From assembly GCF_002000055.1 (NCBI RefSeq), contig NZ_MVBD01000015.1:1-64000 (forward strand): 64,000 nt of DNA, given 5' to 3'. The position numbers and the translations under genes are program-made. The notes beneath the pieces are model-generated. The model was not told the origin of the DNA, searched no databases, and saw nothing but the letters and a program-made list of their open reading frames with translations. This document shows positions 37,322 to 46,059 of this stretch, piece after piece. The stretch comes from Marinicella sediminis. GTDB taxonomy: Bacteria; Pseudomonadota; Gammaproteobacteria; Xanthomonadales; Marinicellaceae. How positions within the stretch are numbered: position 1 is the stretch's first letter; the number at the start of each line of letters is the position of its first letter.

Positions 37322-39859
37322 ATGGGCTACAAACTACAGGACATTTTCGAAAAAGCCATCACCCTCAGTGGTGAAGAACGTGACCGCTTTATCCGCCAGG
37401 CATGCGGTGATGACGATGTGCTGAGATTCAAAGCCGAGCGACTGCTGGATACCCATGAATCACTGGAAACCTATGATGATGGGGCCACCGAAGAAGCCAT
37501 GCTCACCGGCCTGGCCAAACCCGAACCACAACAACCGGTAGAGATCGCCGGTTACCAAATCACCAGACCCATCGGCTCAGGCGGTATGGGCGATGTGTAT
37601 CTGGCAACACGTCAGTTGCAGGACGTCACGCAGCAGGTGGCCATCAAGGTGATGAAGACCAGCAATCCACGGCCTACTGAGAAAAGGCGTTTTTTACAGG
37701 AACAACAATTCCTGGCACAGCTTGAACACCCCAACATCGCACGCTTCATCGATGGTGGCTACACCACCGGCCAACACCCATTCGTGGTGATGGAATACGT
37801 CAGCGGACAACACATCCTTTCTCCGGCGTTCCATGACTTACCGGTGCGCAAGAAGCTGGGACTGTTTGTGCAGGTGTGTGAAGCCATACAATATATTCAC
37901 CAACACCTGATCATCCACAAGGACCTCAAGCCCAACAACATCCTGATCAATGATGCCTGGCAGCCGAAAATCCTTGATTTTGGCATCGCCCGCAGCCTGG
38001 AGGAAGATCATACCCAGACCATGACGCTGGCCCTGACTCCACGTTATGCCAGCCCGGAAATGATTAACCAGGAACCGCTGAGCATGGCCACCGATGTGTA
38101 TTCATTGGGTGTGGTTTTGTATGAATTCCTCACCGGCTGTCATCCCAAGGACAGCATGCCCAACTTTTTGGCCACTCCAGACTTACCCAGTGTGGCGGTA
38201 CTCCAGACTTCTCAGGAGGGCAGGCGCTCCCCGGCCCGGCTGAGCCGGCATTTCAAAGGCGACCTGGATGCCATCATCATGACCGCGCTGAAGGCTGATC
38301 CTGATGAACGGTATCAATCGGTCGAAGCATTTCAGAGGGACATTGAGAACTTTCTTAAATTCAAACCCATCAGCATCAAACAACCCACGCTGCTGGATCA
38401 ATCCATTAAGTTTTATCAGCGACATAAAGTGGCCACCATCCTGACCACCGCATTAAGTGCTTCCATCATCACCCTGATGGTCTTTGTTGGCTTGCAATTT
38501 AAGGACATCAAACAACAACGCACCGAATTACTCAACCGGCAACAGGTTATCCTCGCCGAAAAGGAGAAGGTGTATTCCTTGTCCAATGCCTTTGAACTGG
38601 CATTTGCCAATGCCGACCCAACCCGCTCGGGTAACGCTGAGGTATCGGCCAATGACATTCTGGATGAGCTGAACCAGCTGATCACCAATGATGTATGGAA
38701 CAGTGCAGATTCCCAATTATACCTGGCCATGGGTCTGGGCCAAATCTACCTGAACACCGGTCAACATGAAAAAACCGTCGACCTCCTGGAACCGTTTTTG
38801 AATGGCCTGGATGATTTGCCCGAGGATAACCAAAAAGCCTTACTCATCCTGGTGCTCAATGGTGACATGGCATCCTTAAGCAGATCTGACTTCGAAGACC
38901 AATACAAACAGCTGGTGAACCGCTGGCCTGAAGATGCCGGGGTCCTTCAGGTCAAAGGCCACTGGCTGAAAAACCAGGGTGATTACCAGGCGGCAGAAGA
39001 AGCGTTCGCAGCAGCTTTTGAACAATTCAACCCTGAACAGCATGGCTACCTGAACAACTGTTATCTGTTGGCTGGCATTCGCAGCAAAATGTCAATGTTC
39101 AATGAATCCAGTGAATTGATGCGTCACTGTCTGTCCGTCGCATCCGCACCAGCCAATGACAAGTCACTGGCCTGGCAACGCACTGAAGCGCTGAACTTGA
39201 TGGCCAATAACCTGGGATATTTAAACCAACCCGAGGCATCCTCCGCACTGACCCGCCAGGTGATAGAAGAGCGGACAGCCATTGTGGGCGCTGATCATCT
39301 GTATGTCACGGATTTGTATGCCAACCTGGGCTCGAGTTATTCACAGCTGGGCGAATATGACGAAGCTCACAAAATGCATCAACGTACCCTGGCCAAACGA
39401 ATTGAGCTGTATGGTGAAAACGATGAACGGGTGTTCATGACACTGTACAACATGGCCAATAACCAAATCAGGAATCAACAACATCAGAAAGCCATCGATC
39501 TGTTGATGCGAATCATTGAAAACATAGACATTTATGATTCCAAATATACTGTCAATCTGTCCTTCATTTTCCAGTCCTTGTCTCATGCCCACATGCAACT
39601 TGAACAATACGACAAAGCTGAATATTTCACTCAGGAAGCCTTGCGGGTGCTTTTACCGTTAGACGGGTTCACCGGTAACAAGAACTGGTCAAGGCTGGTG
39701 CTGGCTGAACTGGCCATCCTGCAGGGTAACCTGGCCCATGGTGAGGCGCTGATCAGGCAAATCGAACAGGGACTGGGCGAACAATCGGATCCGGCTTTTA
39801 TGAAAGACGTACAGCGTGTCAGAGCCATGCACAAATCTGCCTCTGCTACAATCGACTGA
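37322..39859 (+). CDS. Transmembrane Ser/Thr protein kinase with C-terminal TPR domain
   Basis: The 845-aa product has a PknB-type kinase domain: glycine loop IGSGGMGDVYLA (about 84-95), Lys109, catalytic loop HKDLKPNN with Asp201, DFG 219-221, and APE-like SPEMI with the TDVYSLGVVLYEFLTG helix. All catalytic residues are present; the HRD Arg is Lys. A transmembrane segment (about 369-392) is followed by TPR repeats to the end (for example LGSSYSQLGEYDEAHKMHQR), which would be outside the cytoplasm. The N-terminal 70 residues resemble the short helical lead found in kinases paired with ECF sigma factors. ATG 37322 is used; the frame back to 37259 lies inside the sigma gene. The stimulus is unknown. 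Confidence 0.92.
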   Translation: MGYKLQDIFEKAITLSGEERDRFIRQACGDDDVLRFKAERLLDTHESLETYDDGATEEAMLTGLAKPEPQQPVEIAGYQITRPIGSGGMGDVYLATRQLQDVTQQVAIKVMKTSNPRPTEKRRFLQEQQFLAQLEHPNIARFIDGGYTTGQHPFVVMEYVSGQHILSPAFHDLPVRKKLGLFVQVCEAIQYIHQHLIIHKDLKPNNILINDAWQPKILDFGIARSLEEDHTQTMTLALTPRYASPEMINQEPLSMATDVYSLGVVLYEFLTGCHPKDSMPNFLATPDLPSVAVLQTSQEGRRSPARLSRHFKGDLDAIIMTALKADPDERYQSVEAFQRDIENFLKFKPISIKQPTLLDQSIKFYQRHKVATILTTALSASIITLMVFVGLQFKDIKQQRTELLNRQQVILAEKEKVYSLSNAFELAFANADPTRSGNAEVSANDILDELNQLITNDVWNSADSQLYLAMGLGQIYLNTGQHEKTVDLLEPFLNGLDDLPEDNQKALLILVLNGDMASLSRSDFEDQYKQLVNRWPEDAGVLQVKGHWLKNQGDYQAAEEAFAAAFEQFNPEQHGYLNNCYLLAGIRSKMSMFNESSELMRHCLSVASAPANDKSLAWQRTEALNLMANNLGYLNQPEASSALTRQVIEERTAIVGADHLYVTDLYANLGSSYSQLGEYDEAHKMHQRTLAKRIELYGENDERVFMTLYNMANNQIRNQQHQKAIDLLMRIIENIDIYDSKYTVNLSFIFQSLSHAHMQLEQYDKAEYFTQEALRVLLPLDGFTGNKNWSRLVLAELAILQGNLAHGEALIRQIEQGLGEQSDPAFMKDVQRVRAMHKSASATID

Positions 39860-39910
39860 ACTTGCCCTCATGGTCCATCAGGTCATCCCAGATGAATTGA
39901 TGGGAGTCTG

Positions 39911-40402
39911 TCAGACATATTCAATTTCAGCCACCGGCTGTTCTGCCAGCAATTCAAGCATACGCCCAACCATGGTCCACATGGATTCAAACATCAAGTC
40001 AAAGTCATCACGATCGCCCCGGAAAGGATCAGGGACAAATTGGTAGTTTGGGTTGGGGTGAAAATCGGCCATCGGTAAAATCTTGTGCCATTGTGATTGT
40101 GGGCCTATTTCCCTGAGACATTCGATGTTGTGCTGATCCATGGCCACCAGCCAATCATAGTCATGAAAATCCTGGGCACAGACCTGGCTTGCCCGCAGGT
40201 CAGTCAGGTTAATGCCCATTCGGGCAGCGGCTTTGACTGAGCGCACATCAGGGTGTTTACCCACATGAAAGTCATGGGTGCCTGCTGAATCAGCCGCAGC
40301 CAGAATGAGTTGGTCGCTGTTGGCAACCAGGTGATTAAAAATGCCTTCTGCGGCAGGTGACCGGCAAATGTTGCCATAACAAACAAAAAGTATTTTTTTC
40401 AT
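39911..40402 (-). CDS. Low-molecular-weight protein tyrosine phosphatase
   Basis: The 163-aa product has the family P-loop at the N-terminus, C8-YGNIC-R14-S, and the general acid Asp125 in VPDPF. The length is typical. It removes phosphate from protein tyrosines by a Cys-phosphate intermediate. It is the last gene of the minus-strand polysaccharide operon, 18 bp after the TPR/barrel gene, with GGAG before the ATG. Wzb-type phosphatases in such operons control polysaccharide export through tyrosine autokinases, but no Wzc-like kinase is in the window, so the substrate is open. It converges on the kinase gene at 39859 with only about 50 bp between and no clear terminator. Confidence 0.92.
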   Translation of the reverse strand: MKKILFVCYGNICRSPAAEGIFNHLVANSDQLILAAADSAGTHDFHVGKHPDVRSVKAAARMGINLTDLRASQVCAQDFHDYDWLVAMDQHNIECLREIGPQSQWHKILPMADFHPNPNYQFVPDPFRGDRDDFDLMFESMWTMVGRMLELLAEQPVAEIEYV

Positions 40403-40420
40403 GTCATTGCTCCTGAATGA

Positions 40421-41713
40421 TTAAAAGTGAAAAGTCACAGCACCGGTCACAGAACGGTCACTGTTGGTGAAATTATTGACCACACCCAAACCCAGTCGCC
40501 ATTGATCGCCAAAGGGGACTTCGGCCTTCAAAAACCCGGTCCAGCTGGGTTGGTTGATGGCCCGGCTGTGACTGAGCCCACCATGTAACATCAACCGGTC
40601 CGGCCAGGAATGAATGGCCGACAGACTCAATGCCTGACTGTCACCGAAAGCTGAATCATGACTGAGGAATAGTTGAGACAGTAGGCTGGTGTGTTTGGTT
40701 GATTGGTACACCCAGCTGGCCTGGAACAAATACGCTTCTCCCGCTTCACTGACATCGATGTATTCCAGGCCCCACAGCCACTGATGCTTTTCTTTGAATC
40801 GATGGGCGTGATTGATGCTGAAACGTTGCTGATAGCCGTTCTGCAAATCCTGCCGGGCATAACCCAGGGACCAGGCATCACCAGATGGACGGTTGAATTT
40901 AAGGAATCCAGAAAGGTTGTTCCGGACGGCCCGAAACACCGGTATGCCATTGTCTTGTGGTGGACTGAGCGGTAATTCTGCCTGGCTGTAAATCAGTCCC
41001 CATTGATAGGCTTTGCGGGGCTGGACAAACAGCTCTATACCGCTGCTGTGGTTATCCCCAGTGGCGGTCTGATCAATGCCATGGGTGATTTTCAACCGAT
41101 GATTGTACTGACTTTCAGCCATCTCCATTCCCTGACGGGCACCCTGATGATCTGGCTGCTGTTGCAATACACTCCGAAATTGCTCTTTAGCCGCTTGTTT
41201 TTGATGATCACCCAATAAAGCATGACCCAAACCGATGCGGGCTCCGGTGTCAGCTGGCTGGTCTGTCAACATGACACGATACAAGGCAACAGCTTTTGAG
41301 ACATGGCCCATCCAATGCATCATCCTGGCCTCGCCCAAACGGGCACCCGGATGGTTTTCCACACCCAGCACTTGCTGGTATATATCAAGGGCCTGTTGGT
41401 GGCTTCCGGTGCGTTCAGTAGACACCGCCAGTTCCAGTGCATAGAAAATCTGATCCGGACGCATTTCCCTGGCTTGAGTCAGGTGATGAACTGATACCTC
41501 CAGGTCGCCTTGTTGACGGGCCACAATGCCCAGATAAAAATGAGACTCTGCACGCAACAAGGTTTCGTCTGATGCCGACCGCTCAAGACACCCGGCGAAC
41601 CGATCGCTGGCAGCTTGCAGGCGTTGTGCCTGAAAATCTTCGATGGCCAGCTCAAATTCACACGCCATCAACCCAGCATTCATACAACACAGTCCAATCA
41701 TTAACCATTTCAT
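40421..41713 (-). CDS. TPR plus outer-membrane beta-barrel protein (YaiO-like), polysaccharide export
   Basis: The 430-aa product begins with a signal peptide (MKWLMIGLCCMNAGLMA); LMAC just before the cleavage site leaves a lipoprotein reading possible. About 200 residues of TPR-like helices follow (for example HALLGDHQKQAAKEQFRSVL). The rest is a barrel with alternating polar/aromatic strands ending in TGAVTFHF, the terminal Phe typical of outer-membrane proteins. The same TPR-then-barrel order is known for PgaA- and YaiO-like proteins that let polysaccharide cross the outer membrane. Start 41713 overlaps the stop of the 46-aa gene by ATGA. Together with the GT2 it would form the export route of the operon. 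Confidence 0.78.
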   Translation of the reverse strand: MKWLMIGLCCMNAGLMACEFELAIEDFQAQRLQAASDRFAGCLERSASDETLLRAESHFYLGIVARQQGDLEVSVHHLTQAREMRPDQIFYALELAVSTERTGSHQQALDIYQQVLGVENHPGARLGEARMMHWMGHVSKAVALYRVMLTDQPADTGARIGLGHALLGDHQKQAAKEQFRSVLQQQPDHQGARQGMEMAESQYNHRLKITHGIDQTATGDNHSSGIELFVQPRKAYQWGLIYSQAELPLSPPQDNGIPVFRAVRNNLSGFLKFNRPSGDAWSLGYARQDLQNGYQQRFSINHAHRFKEKHQWLWGLEYIDVSEAGEAYLFQASWVYQSTKHTSLLSQLFLSHDSAFGDSQALSLSAIHSWPDRLMLHGGLSHSRAINQPSWTGFLKAEVPFGDQWRLGLGVVNNFTNSDRSVTGAVTFHF

Positions 41714-41850
41714 TTCAGCCACACCTCCCTGATGAAACCGAGGATCAACAGCACCAGCACACTGATCAGTTCTTTCCACAGTAACTGGCGTTCAATCCGG
41801 CAGTCTTTCCTCAATTCATCCACATGAATTCGTTGGTCTTCGGTTTTCAT
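41710..41850 (-). CDS. 46-aa single-pass membrane peptide in the polysaccharide operon
   Basis: This small gene has a GGAG ribosome site 5 bp before its ATG at 41850. Both ends are coupled: its ATG overlaps the GT2 stop and its TGA overlaps the start of the TPR/barrel gene (ATGA each time). The first half is charged (MKTEDQRIHVDELRKDCRIE, possibly helical). The second half is a hydrophobic segment (ISVLVLLILGFI) ending in basic/aromatic REVWLK. Position and topology suggest a partner of the synthase, comparable in role to PgaD, though PgaD is longer with two membrane segments. No family is recognised; function inferred. Confidence 0.72.
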   Translation of the reverse strand: MKTEDQRIHVDELRKDCRIERQLLWKELISVLVLLILGFIREVWLK

Positions 41851-43331
41851 TGAATCTCCACTTTTCCTGATTTTTCGGTTTTATCCCATTTCATTTCTTT
41901 GCCTCGTAACTCTGCCACGTAGGAATTAAAGGTGATGGCACACAACAGCGGACCATATCCGGACAACAACAACAGCGGCATGGCCAGTTTCTTCAAAGGG
42001 GTTTTCTCTACACATTTGGCCAGCAAGGCGGCCACCATACTCAGGGCCAGCCAGCTGTAAATAAACAGCACCGCCACCCGGGTACCGATGCCCATCTCTC
42101 GCCAATCCTGATATTCCTGGCCCCTTAAAAGCACTGCTTCCAATGCCCCTGGAAAATAAGAAAGGACGATCACTGTCAGCGAGATCAGACCAGGGAACAA
42201 CACCCCGGCAGACCAGGATTGCCGGGCACTTTTCGGGTCTATCAATAAAGAAAACAAGGTGACAAAAACATACACAATGACATTGAGTATCCAGAACATC
42301 CGAAACAGCATCCAAGACCAGGCAAAATCACTGAAAAACAACACCACCAGACCAGTGGCGGCCAATATCATGTACACCGGCATCAGCAAAATGGCGAACC
42401 AAATCATGCCAAACGCAAAACCACCCAATCTTGCATGGGCTGTTTTGTTGAACCACAAGTGCCAGTATTGTTTGGTGATTTGCCAGTTACCACGTGCCCA
42501 TCGCAGTCGTTGTTTCCAGAGACCGTCAATGTTGTCAGGTTCTTCAGCCCAGACGATGGCATTGCCATCAAAGATGGCCTGATGGCCAGCCAACTGAGTC
42601 TTGAATGTGGTAAAGGTATCTTCTGCCAATGATGAGGTGTCAATGGCGCCTCCAATGGCCTCAAGGTTTTTGCGGGTATGCAATTGGGCCCCACCAGCCA
42701 GACAGGCCATGAAGGACATGACGTTCTGCGCCCTTCTGGAAGCTGCCTGCGCAGTGATGTATTCAAAATCAATGAAACGGGTCATCAGGTTGCCGGGACG
42801 GCTGCCTTCTTTGATGTATGCGGTCACCGCACCCACCTGAGGGTCGCTGAGGTGACGGGTCATTTTACGCAACGCATTTTGTTCAAACAACACATCAGCA
42901 TCCATGATCAGGAACGCCTCAGACCAATCCTCTTCAAGGACCAGGCGAATGCCATGGTTGAGTGTGTGGGCCTTGCCCTGACCACCATTTTCACGGCGTA
43001 AATGGAACACATTGTTCGGAAATTGGCGGGTCTTTTCGGCCATCAATTGCGGGGTTTCATCGGTACTGGCATCATCAATGACATAGATGCGCAATTTATC
43101 TTTGGGATAGCTCATGTTCATCAATATTTTGATGGTCGAAGTGAGCACGCTGGCCTCATTCCAGGCAGGCACCAGAATGCTGACCCTGGGATAGCACGCG
43201 GCCGTTCGGGCATAGTGGTTTCGCCTGGAGTGGATGCCGATGATCAGAAACTGGTACATCGATACCCACAAGGGCAGGCTTCCCAAAATAACCAGAATTG
43301 TACAAGTGACCGTGAGCCAGTTCATTGACAT
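41847..43331 (-). CDS. Processive family 2 glycosyltransferase (PgaC/HasA-like polysaccharide synthase)
   Basis: The 494-aa membrane enzyme has an N-terminal membrane segment, the GT-A core with VIDDAST (85-90), DAD (144-146), AED (236-238) and QRLRW (274-278), and three or four C-terminal membrane segments. These are the residues for UDP-sugar binding, catalysis and processivity in known GT2 synthases such as PgaC, BcsA and HasA. The polymer cannot be told from sequence, but the nearby PIG-L deacetylase fits an N-acetylated sugar such as poly-GlcNAc. The start abuts the ATP-grasp stop (TAAATG); ATG 43325 is an alternative. The stop overlaps the 46-aa gene. Confidence 0.9.
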   Translation of the reverse strand: MSMNWLTVTCTILVILGSLPLWVSMYQFLIIGIHSRRNHYARTAACYPRVSILVPAWNEASVLTSTIKILMNMSYPKDKLRIYVIDDASTDETPQLMAEKTRQFPNNVFHLRRENGGQGKAHTLNHGIRLVLEEDWSEAFLIMDADVLFEQNALRKMTRHLSDPQVGAVTAYIKEGSRPGNLMTRFIDFEYITAQAASRRAQNVMSFMACLAGGAQLHTRKNLEAIGGAIDTSSLAEDTFTTFKTQLAGHQAIFDGNAIVWAEEPDNIDGLWKQRLRWARGNWQITKQYWHLWFNKTAHARLGGFAFGMIWFAILLMPVYMILAATGLVVLFFSDFAWSWMLFRMFWILNVIVYVFVTLFSLLIDPKSARQSWSAGVLFPGLISLTVIVLSYFPGALEAVLLRGQEYQDWREMGIGTRVAVLFIYSWLALSMVAALLAKCVEKTPLKKLAMPLLLLSGYGPLLCAITFNSYVAELRGKEMKWDKTEKSGKVEIQ

Positions 43332-44315
43332 TTAATCCAGCATCACAGCTTGCATGGACCCGGCAGGCAGGTACTGTTCACTCCAGGAGCGCAGCATCGC
43401 CAGGTCATCATAAGGATAATGTTCGGCCAGATGGGAACCGGACACCTCATCGATACATAATTGGGGCATGTTCACCCCGGCAGCAGCGGTCAGTGACATG
43501 GTGCCCGGAAAACGTGGATTGATTTCCAGCAAGCCAGGCTGGTTAGTGGGGTCCATTTTGAATTGTACATTCACTGCAAAGCTCAGTTTCAGGTATTCAG
43601 CCATGTCTGCTGCCAGGGAGGCAATGTGTTCATTGTGGATGGTCTGACCGACCACCGACACGCCGGAATCTACACGCATTCGTTGTCTGACCACACTGGC
43701 CCGGGCCTGGTGTTGACGATCCAGATACACATCAACCGAAAATTCATCACCTGGCAAGTATTGTTGAATCAGATAGCTGTCATCATTGGGCAACTGTCGC
43801 AGATCCGTCAATTCATGAATCAGACGGATGCCCCGACTGCCACTGTCTCTGCGGGGCTTAGCCAGCATGGGAAAATCAAAAGGACAGGGATTGAAACGGG
43901 TGTTGTATTTTTCATACATTGGCATGGAAAAAGATTCAGACAAATGGCCCATCAAGCGGTATTTATCCAGGCAAATACTCAGCGCTTCATAATCAGATAA
44001 CACCACCTGAATGCCATGCTGAGCAAACAGGTCATGATGAGCGGCAATGGGCAGCAGTTCCCAGTCAACGGTGGGTACCAGCACATCAATGCCTCTGGCC
44101 AGACAACTTTTGAACAGCTGAGGGATGTAATCATCCGTTTCACCGGCCGGCAGCAACAAGCGATTGGGCTCATTCACCAGGTACAACCCGGCTGCATATG
44201 GACTCATGTCGGCCATGTGGATATTCAGACCGGTCTGATCAAGGCATTTGTAAAAGGCCACAGCTGCGGCGCCACCGGCTCCTGTGATGAGGATGTTTTT
44301 GAGGGGTTGGGTCAT
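43332..44315 (-). CDS. ATP-grasp ligase (carbamoyl-phosphate synthase L-like)
   Basis: The 327-aa product starts with a Rossmann-like segment (ILITGAGGAAAVAFYK). It continues with the ATP-grasp fold: LAKPRRDSGSRGIRLIHE (about 125-145), QQYLPGDEFSVDVYLD and the metal-binding LEINPRFPGTMSL near residue 270. Such enzymes activate a carboxylate with ATP and join it to an amine or other nucleophile. ATG 44315 has a GGAG site and lies just after the REC-PIG-L stop; the frame back to 44396 does not. In this operon it may add an amino acid or acyl group to a deacetylated sugar, as a suggestion only. It resembles PylC/CarB-like ligases, and the true substrate is unknown. Confidence 0.8.
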   Translation of the reverse strand: MTQPLKNILITGAGGAAAVAFYKCLDQTGLNIHMADMSPYAAGLYLVNEPNRLLLPAGETDDYIPQLFKSCLARGIDVLVPTVDWELLPIAAHHDLFAQHGIQVVLSDYEALSICLDKYRLMGHLSESFSMPMYEKYNTRFNPCPFDFPMLAKPRRDSGSRGIRLIHELTDLRQLPNDDSYLIQQYLPGDEFSVDVYLDRQHQARASVVRQRMRVDSGVSVVGQTIHNEHIASLAADMAEYLKLSFAVNVQFKMDPTNQPGLLEINPRFPGTMSLTAAAGVNMPQLCIDEVSGSHLAEHYPYDDLAMLRSWSEQYLPAGSMQAVMLD

Positions 44316-44316
44316 G

Positions 44317-45282
44317 TTACACACTCCTGATGACTTCGAAAGGTTCAATGAATCCATAGCCACTGAAGCGCCCCCAGTATTCTGCGGTGGCAGCAATCAG
44401 TGATGGTTTGAGATAACGGCATTTGCTGGTTTGCGAATCAAAGCACTGCACCAGCTGTTGTTTGAGTTCCAGATAATCTGAGATGTCAGCAAATCGTGAT
44501 GGCCGGAAATGAATGTTGGTTGAAGGGCTTTGATAACAGGCCAGTCCCGGCACACCACGGGCCGCAATTAAGGTGGCTTGGTATACGTTGCGATGGTCCT
44601 GATGGGCATCATTGGGTGAATGGGTATAAATCACGTCGGGTCTGAACTTATTGATCGCTCGGCTGATCACCTGTATGGTTTCCGGCCCTTCACTGATGCG
44701 GGTATCTTCCAGATCACCAAGCATCAATGACGCGTTCATGAACAAAGCAGCACGTCGGGATTCCTGGTTCCGCTGTGCTGTGTCACCTCCCTGACCACCT
44801 TGAGATAAAGTCAATACATGTACCTGATCGCCTTCCTGATCATGCCTGAGTAAGGTGCCGCCACAGCCAATTTCAACATCGTCAGGGTGAGCGCCGATGG
44901 CCAGCACATTCAGGCCTTTCCTGGTTTTGTACAGATCACCAACCACTGCCAGAAAATGGTCTTTCTTCAGCGGTTTTTGTAAAAAACCATCGACTTTGTG
45001 GTTCAGTGCATCCAATGAAAATTGTGTGGTGACTTGTCCACTGATCATCAGCACCCGGCAATTTTTTTGATAATCGCGGATGTGTTTGACCAGCTCCAGA
45101 CCATTGCCGTCAGCCAAATGAACATCGACGATGACCACATCCCAGTGTTCGGTTTCCACGGCCAGTCTGGCATTGCTGAATTCATGCTCAACATGTACCA
45201 CCGCTCCCAAGCCCTGATGCAGCCAGCGCTGCAGGATTTCGAGGATCATTGGATCGTCATCAATCAGCAGAATTTTTCTCAT
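44317..45282 (-). CDS. Response-regulator receiver fused to PIG-L/LmbE-type deacetylase
   Basis: The 321-aa product has an N-terminal receiver domain (1-118): acidic pair IDDDP 8-11, phospho-acceptor Asp53 in IVDVHLADGNG, and KP at 103-104. A PIG-L/LmbE domain follows (about 124-321) with metal motif AHPDD (131-135), GCGGTL, and the second metal motif HSPNDAHQDH (221-230). PIG-L enzymes remove the acetyl group from N-acetylglucosamine-type substrates using zinc. Fusion to an intact receiver suggests that phosphorylation switches the deacetylase. It is the first gene of the polysaccharide operon and lies back to back with the H-NOX/histidine kinase genes, so that kinase is a natural phosphodonor candidate. 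ATG 45282 was chosen; GTG 45288 is possible. Confidence 0.88.
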   Translation of the reverse strand: MRKILLIDDDPMILEILQRWLHQGLGAVVHVEHEFSNARLAVETEHWDVVIVDVHLADGNGLELVKHIRDYQKNCRVLMISGQVTTQFSLDALNHKVDGFLQKPLKKDHFLAVVGDLYKTRKGLNVLAIGAHPDDVEIGCGGTLLRHDQEGDQVHVLTLSQGGQGGDTAQRNQESRRAALFMNASLMLGDLEDTRISEGPETIQVISRAINKFRPDVIYTHSPNDAHQDHRNVYQATLIAARGVPGLACYQSPSTNIHFRPSRFADISDYLELKQQLVQCFDSQTSKCRYLKPSLIAATAEYWGRFSGYGFIEPFEVIRSV

Positions 45283-45423
45283 ACACACTCACATTCGTTT
45301 AACTGCCTCCCAGTTTAGAAAAATCCTGTCAGCATGCCATTGGGCAAGCGGCCAGATCGGCCCTGCCCGCTGGAACAGTGGTGCATCCGAAAGTTGGTTT
45401 GAACTGTCTTTTGAAGCGTCATG

Positions 45424-45443
45424 ACCTGACCAAAAGGTCAGGT
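45424..45443. promoter_or_regulatory. Perfect inverted repeat between the divergent H-NOX and polysaccharide operons
   Basis: ACCTGACC-AAAA-GGTCAGGT has 8-bp perfect arms. It lies in the 237-bp divergent region, about 38 bp before a TACAAT-like -10 (45486-45491) for the H-NOX gene. It is a candidate operator, perhaps for the LuxR-type regulator encoded at 47775, or a hairpin. A GC-rich, partly palindromic patch is also present at about 45342-45371. Confidence 0.45.
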
Positions 45444-45519
45444 TGATGTGTTCCTGGTGACACTAACAATTGCCACCGATTCGGGTACAATAAATAGTAA
45501 ATCAAAACGGAACATGTTC

Positions 45520-46059
45520 ATGAAAGGCGTAGTTTTCAGAAGTTTTCTGGACTTTACCGAGACCCATTACGGTTTAAGTTTCACCGATCAGATGCTTGAA
45601 GATACCGAACCAGATTCTGGCGGTGCATATACCAACATCGGCACTTATGACCATGAGGAATTGCTGGCTTTTGTTGCTTATATTGCAGCACAACAGAATT
45701 TAGATGCCAACGAACTGGTGCGGGCATTCGGAGATTATCTGTTTGGTGTGCTACAAAGTAAGCACTCAGAGATGGTTAACTGCTATCAGGACAGTTTTGA
45801 GTGCATCATCCACCTGGATGAAACCATACACCGCAATGTGAGGAAAATACATCCCCAGGCAGAAACCCCGCAGATGAAAGTGTCTTTGTCCAATGACAAC
45901 CAGGTCCTGCACATGCATTATCTGTCAAAGCGTCCATTTTTTGAATTGTCCCATGGCCTGCTGACTGGTTGTGTGAAACATTTTGGCGATCAGATCACCA
46001 TTGAACCAATCAAAAATTCCGATTTCGAAGGCACTTTCGTGCTCACCAAACATGACTGA
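45520..46059 (+). CDS. H-NOX heme nitric oxide/oxygen sensor
   Basis: The 179-aa product has the H-NOX length and motifs: MKGVVFRSFLDF at the start, proximal heme ligand His104 in LDETIH, and YLSKR (134-138), matching the YxSxR heme-propionate motif. Known H-NOX proteins bind NO through heme and modify a cognate kinase or cyclase. The gene overlaps the next one, a hybrid histidine kinase, by 8 bp, the usual H-NOX/kinase operon layout. ATG 45520 fits the family N-terminus; ATG 45514 adds two residues, and the frame to 45448 has no family similarity. The distal pocket has no clear Tyr for O2 binding that I can assign, so NO is the likely ligand. Confidence 0.9.
   Translation: MKGVVFRSFLDFTETHYGLSFTDQMLEDTEPDSGGAYTNIGTYDHEELLAFVAYIAAQQNLDANELVRAFGDYLFGVLQSKHSEMVNCYQDSFECIIHLDETIHRNVRKIHPQAETPQMKVSLSNDNQVLHMHYLSKRPFFELSHGLLTGCVKHFGDQITIEPIKNSDFEGTFVLTKHD

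Noticed and set aside
45342-45371. GC-rich partial palindrome as a terminator
   Set aside because: It lies between divergent genes, has broken symmetry and no T-run.
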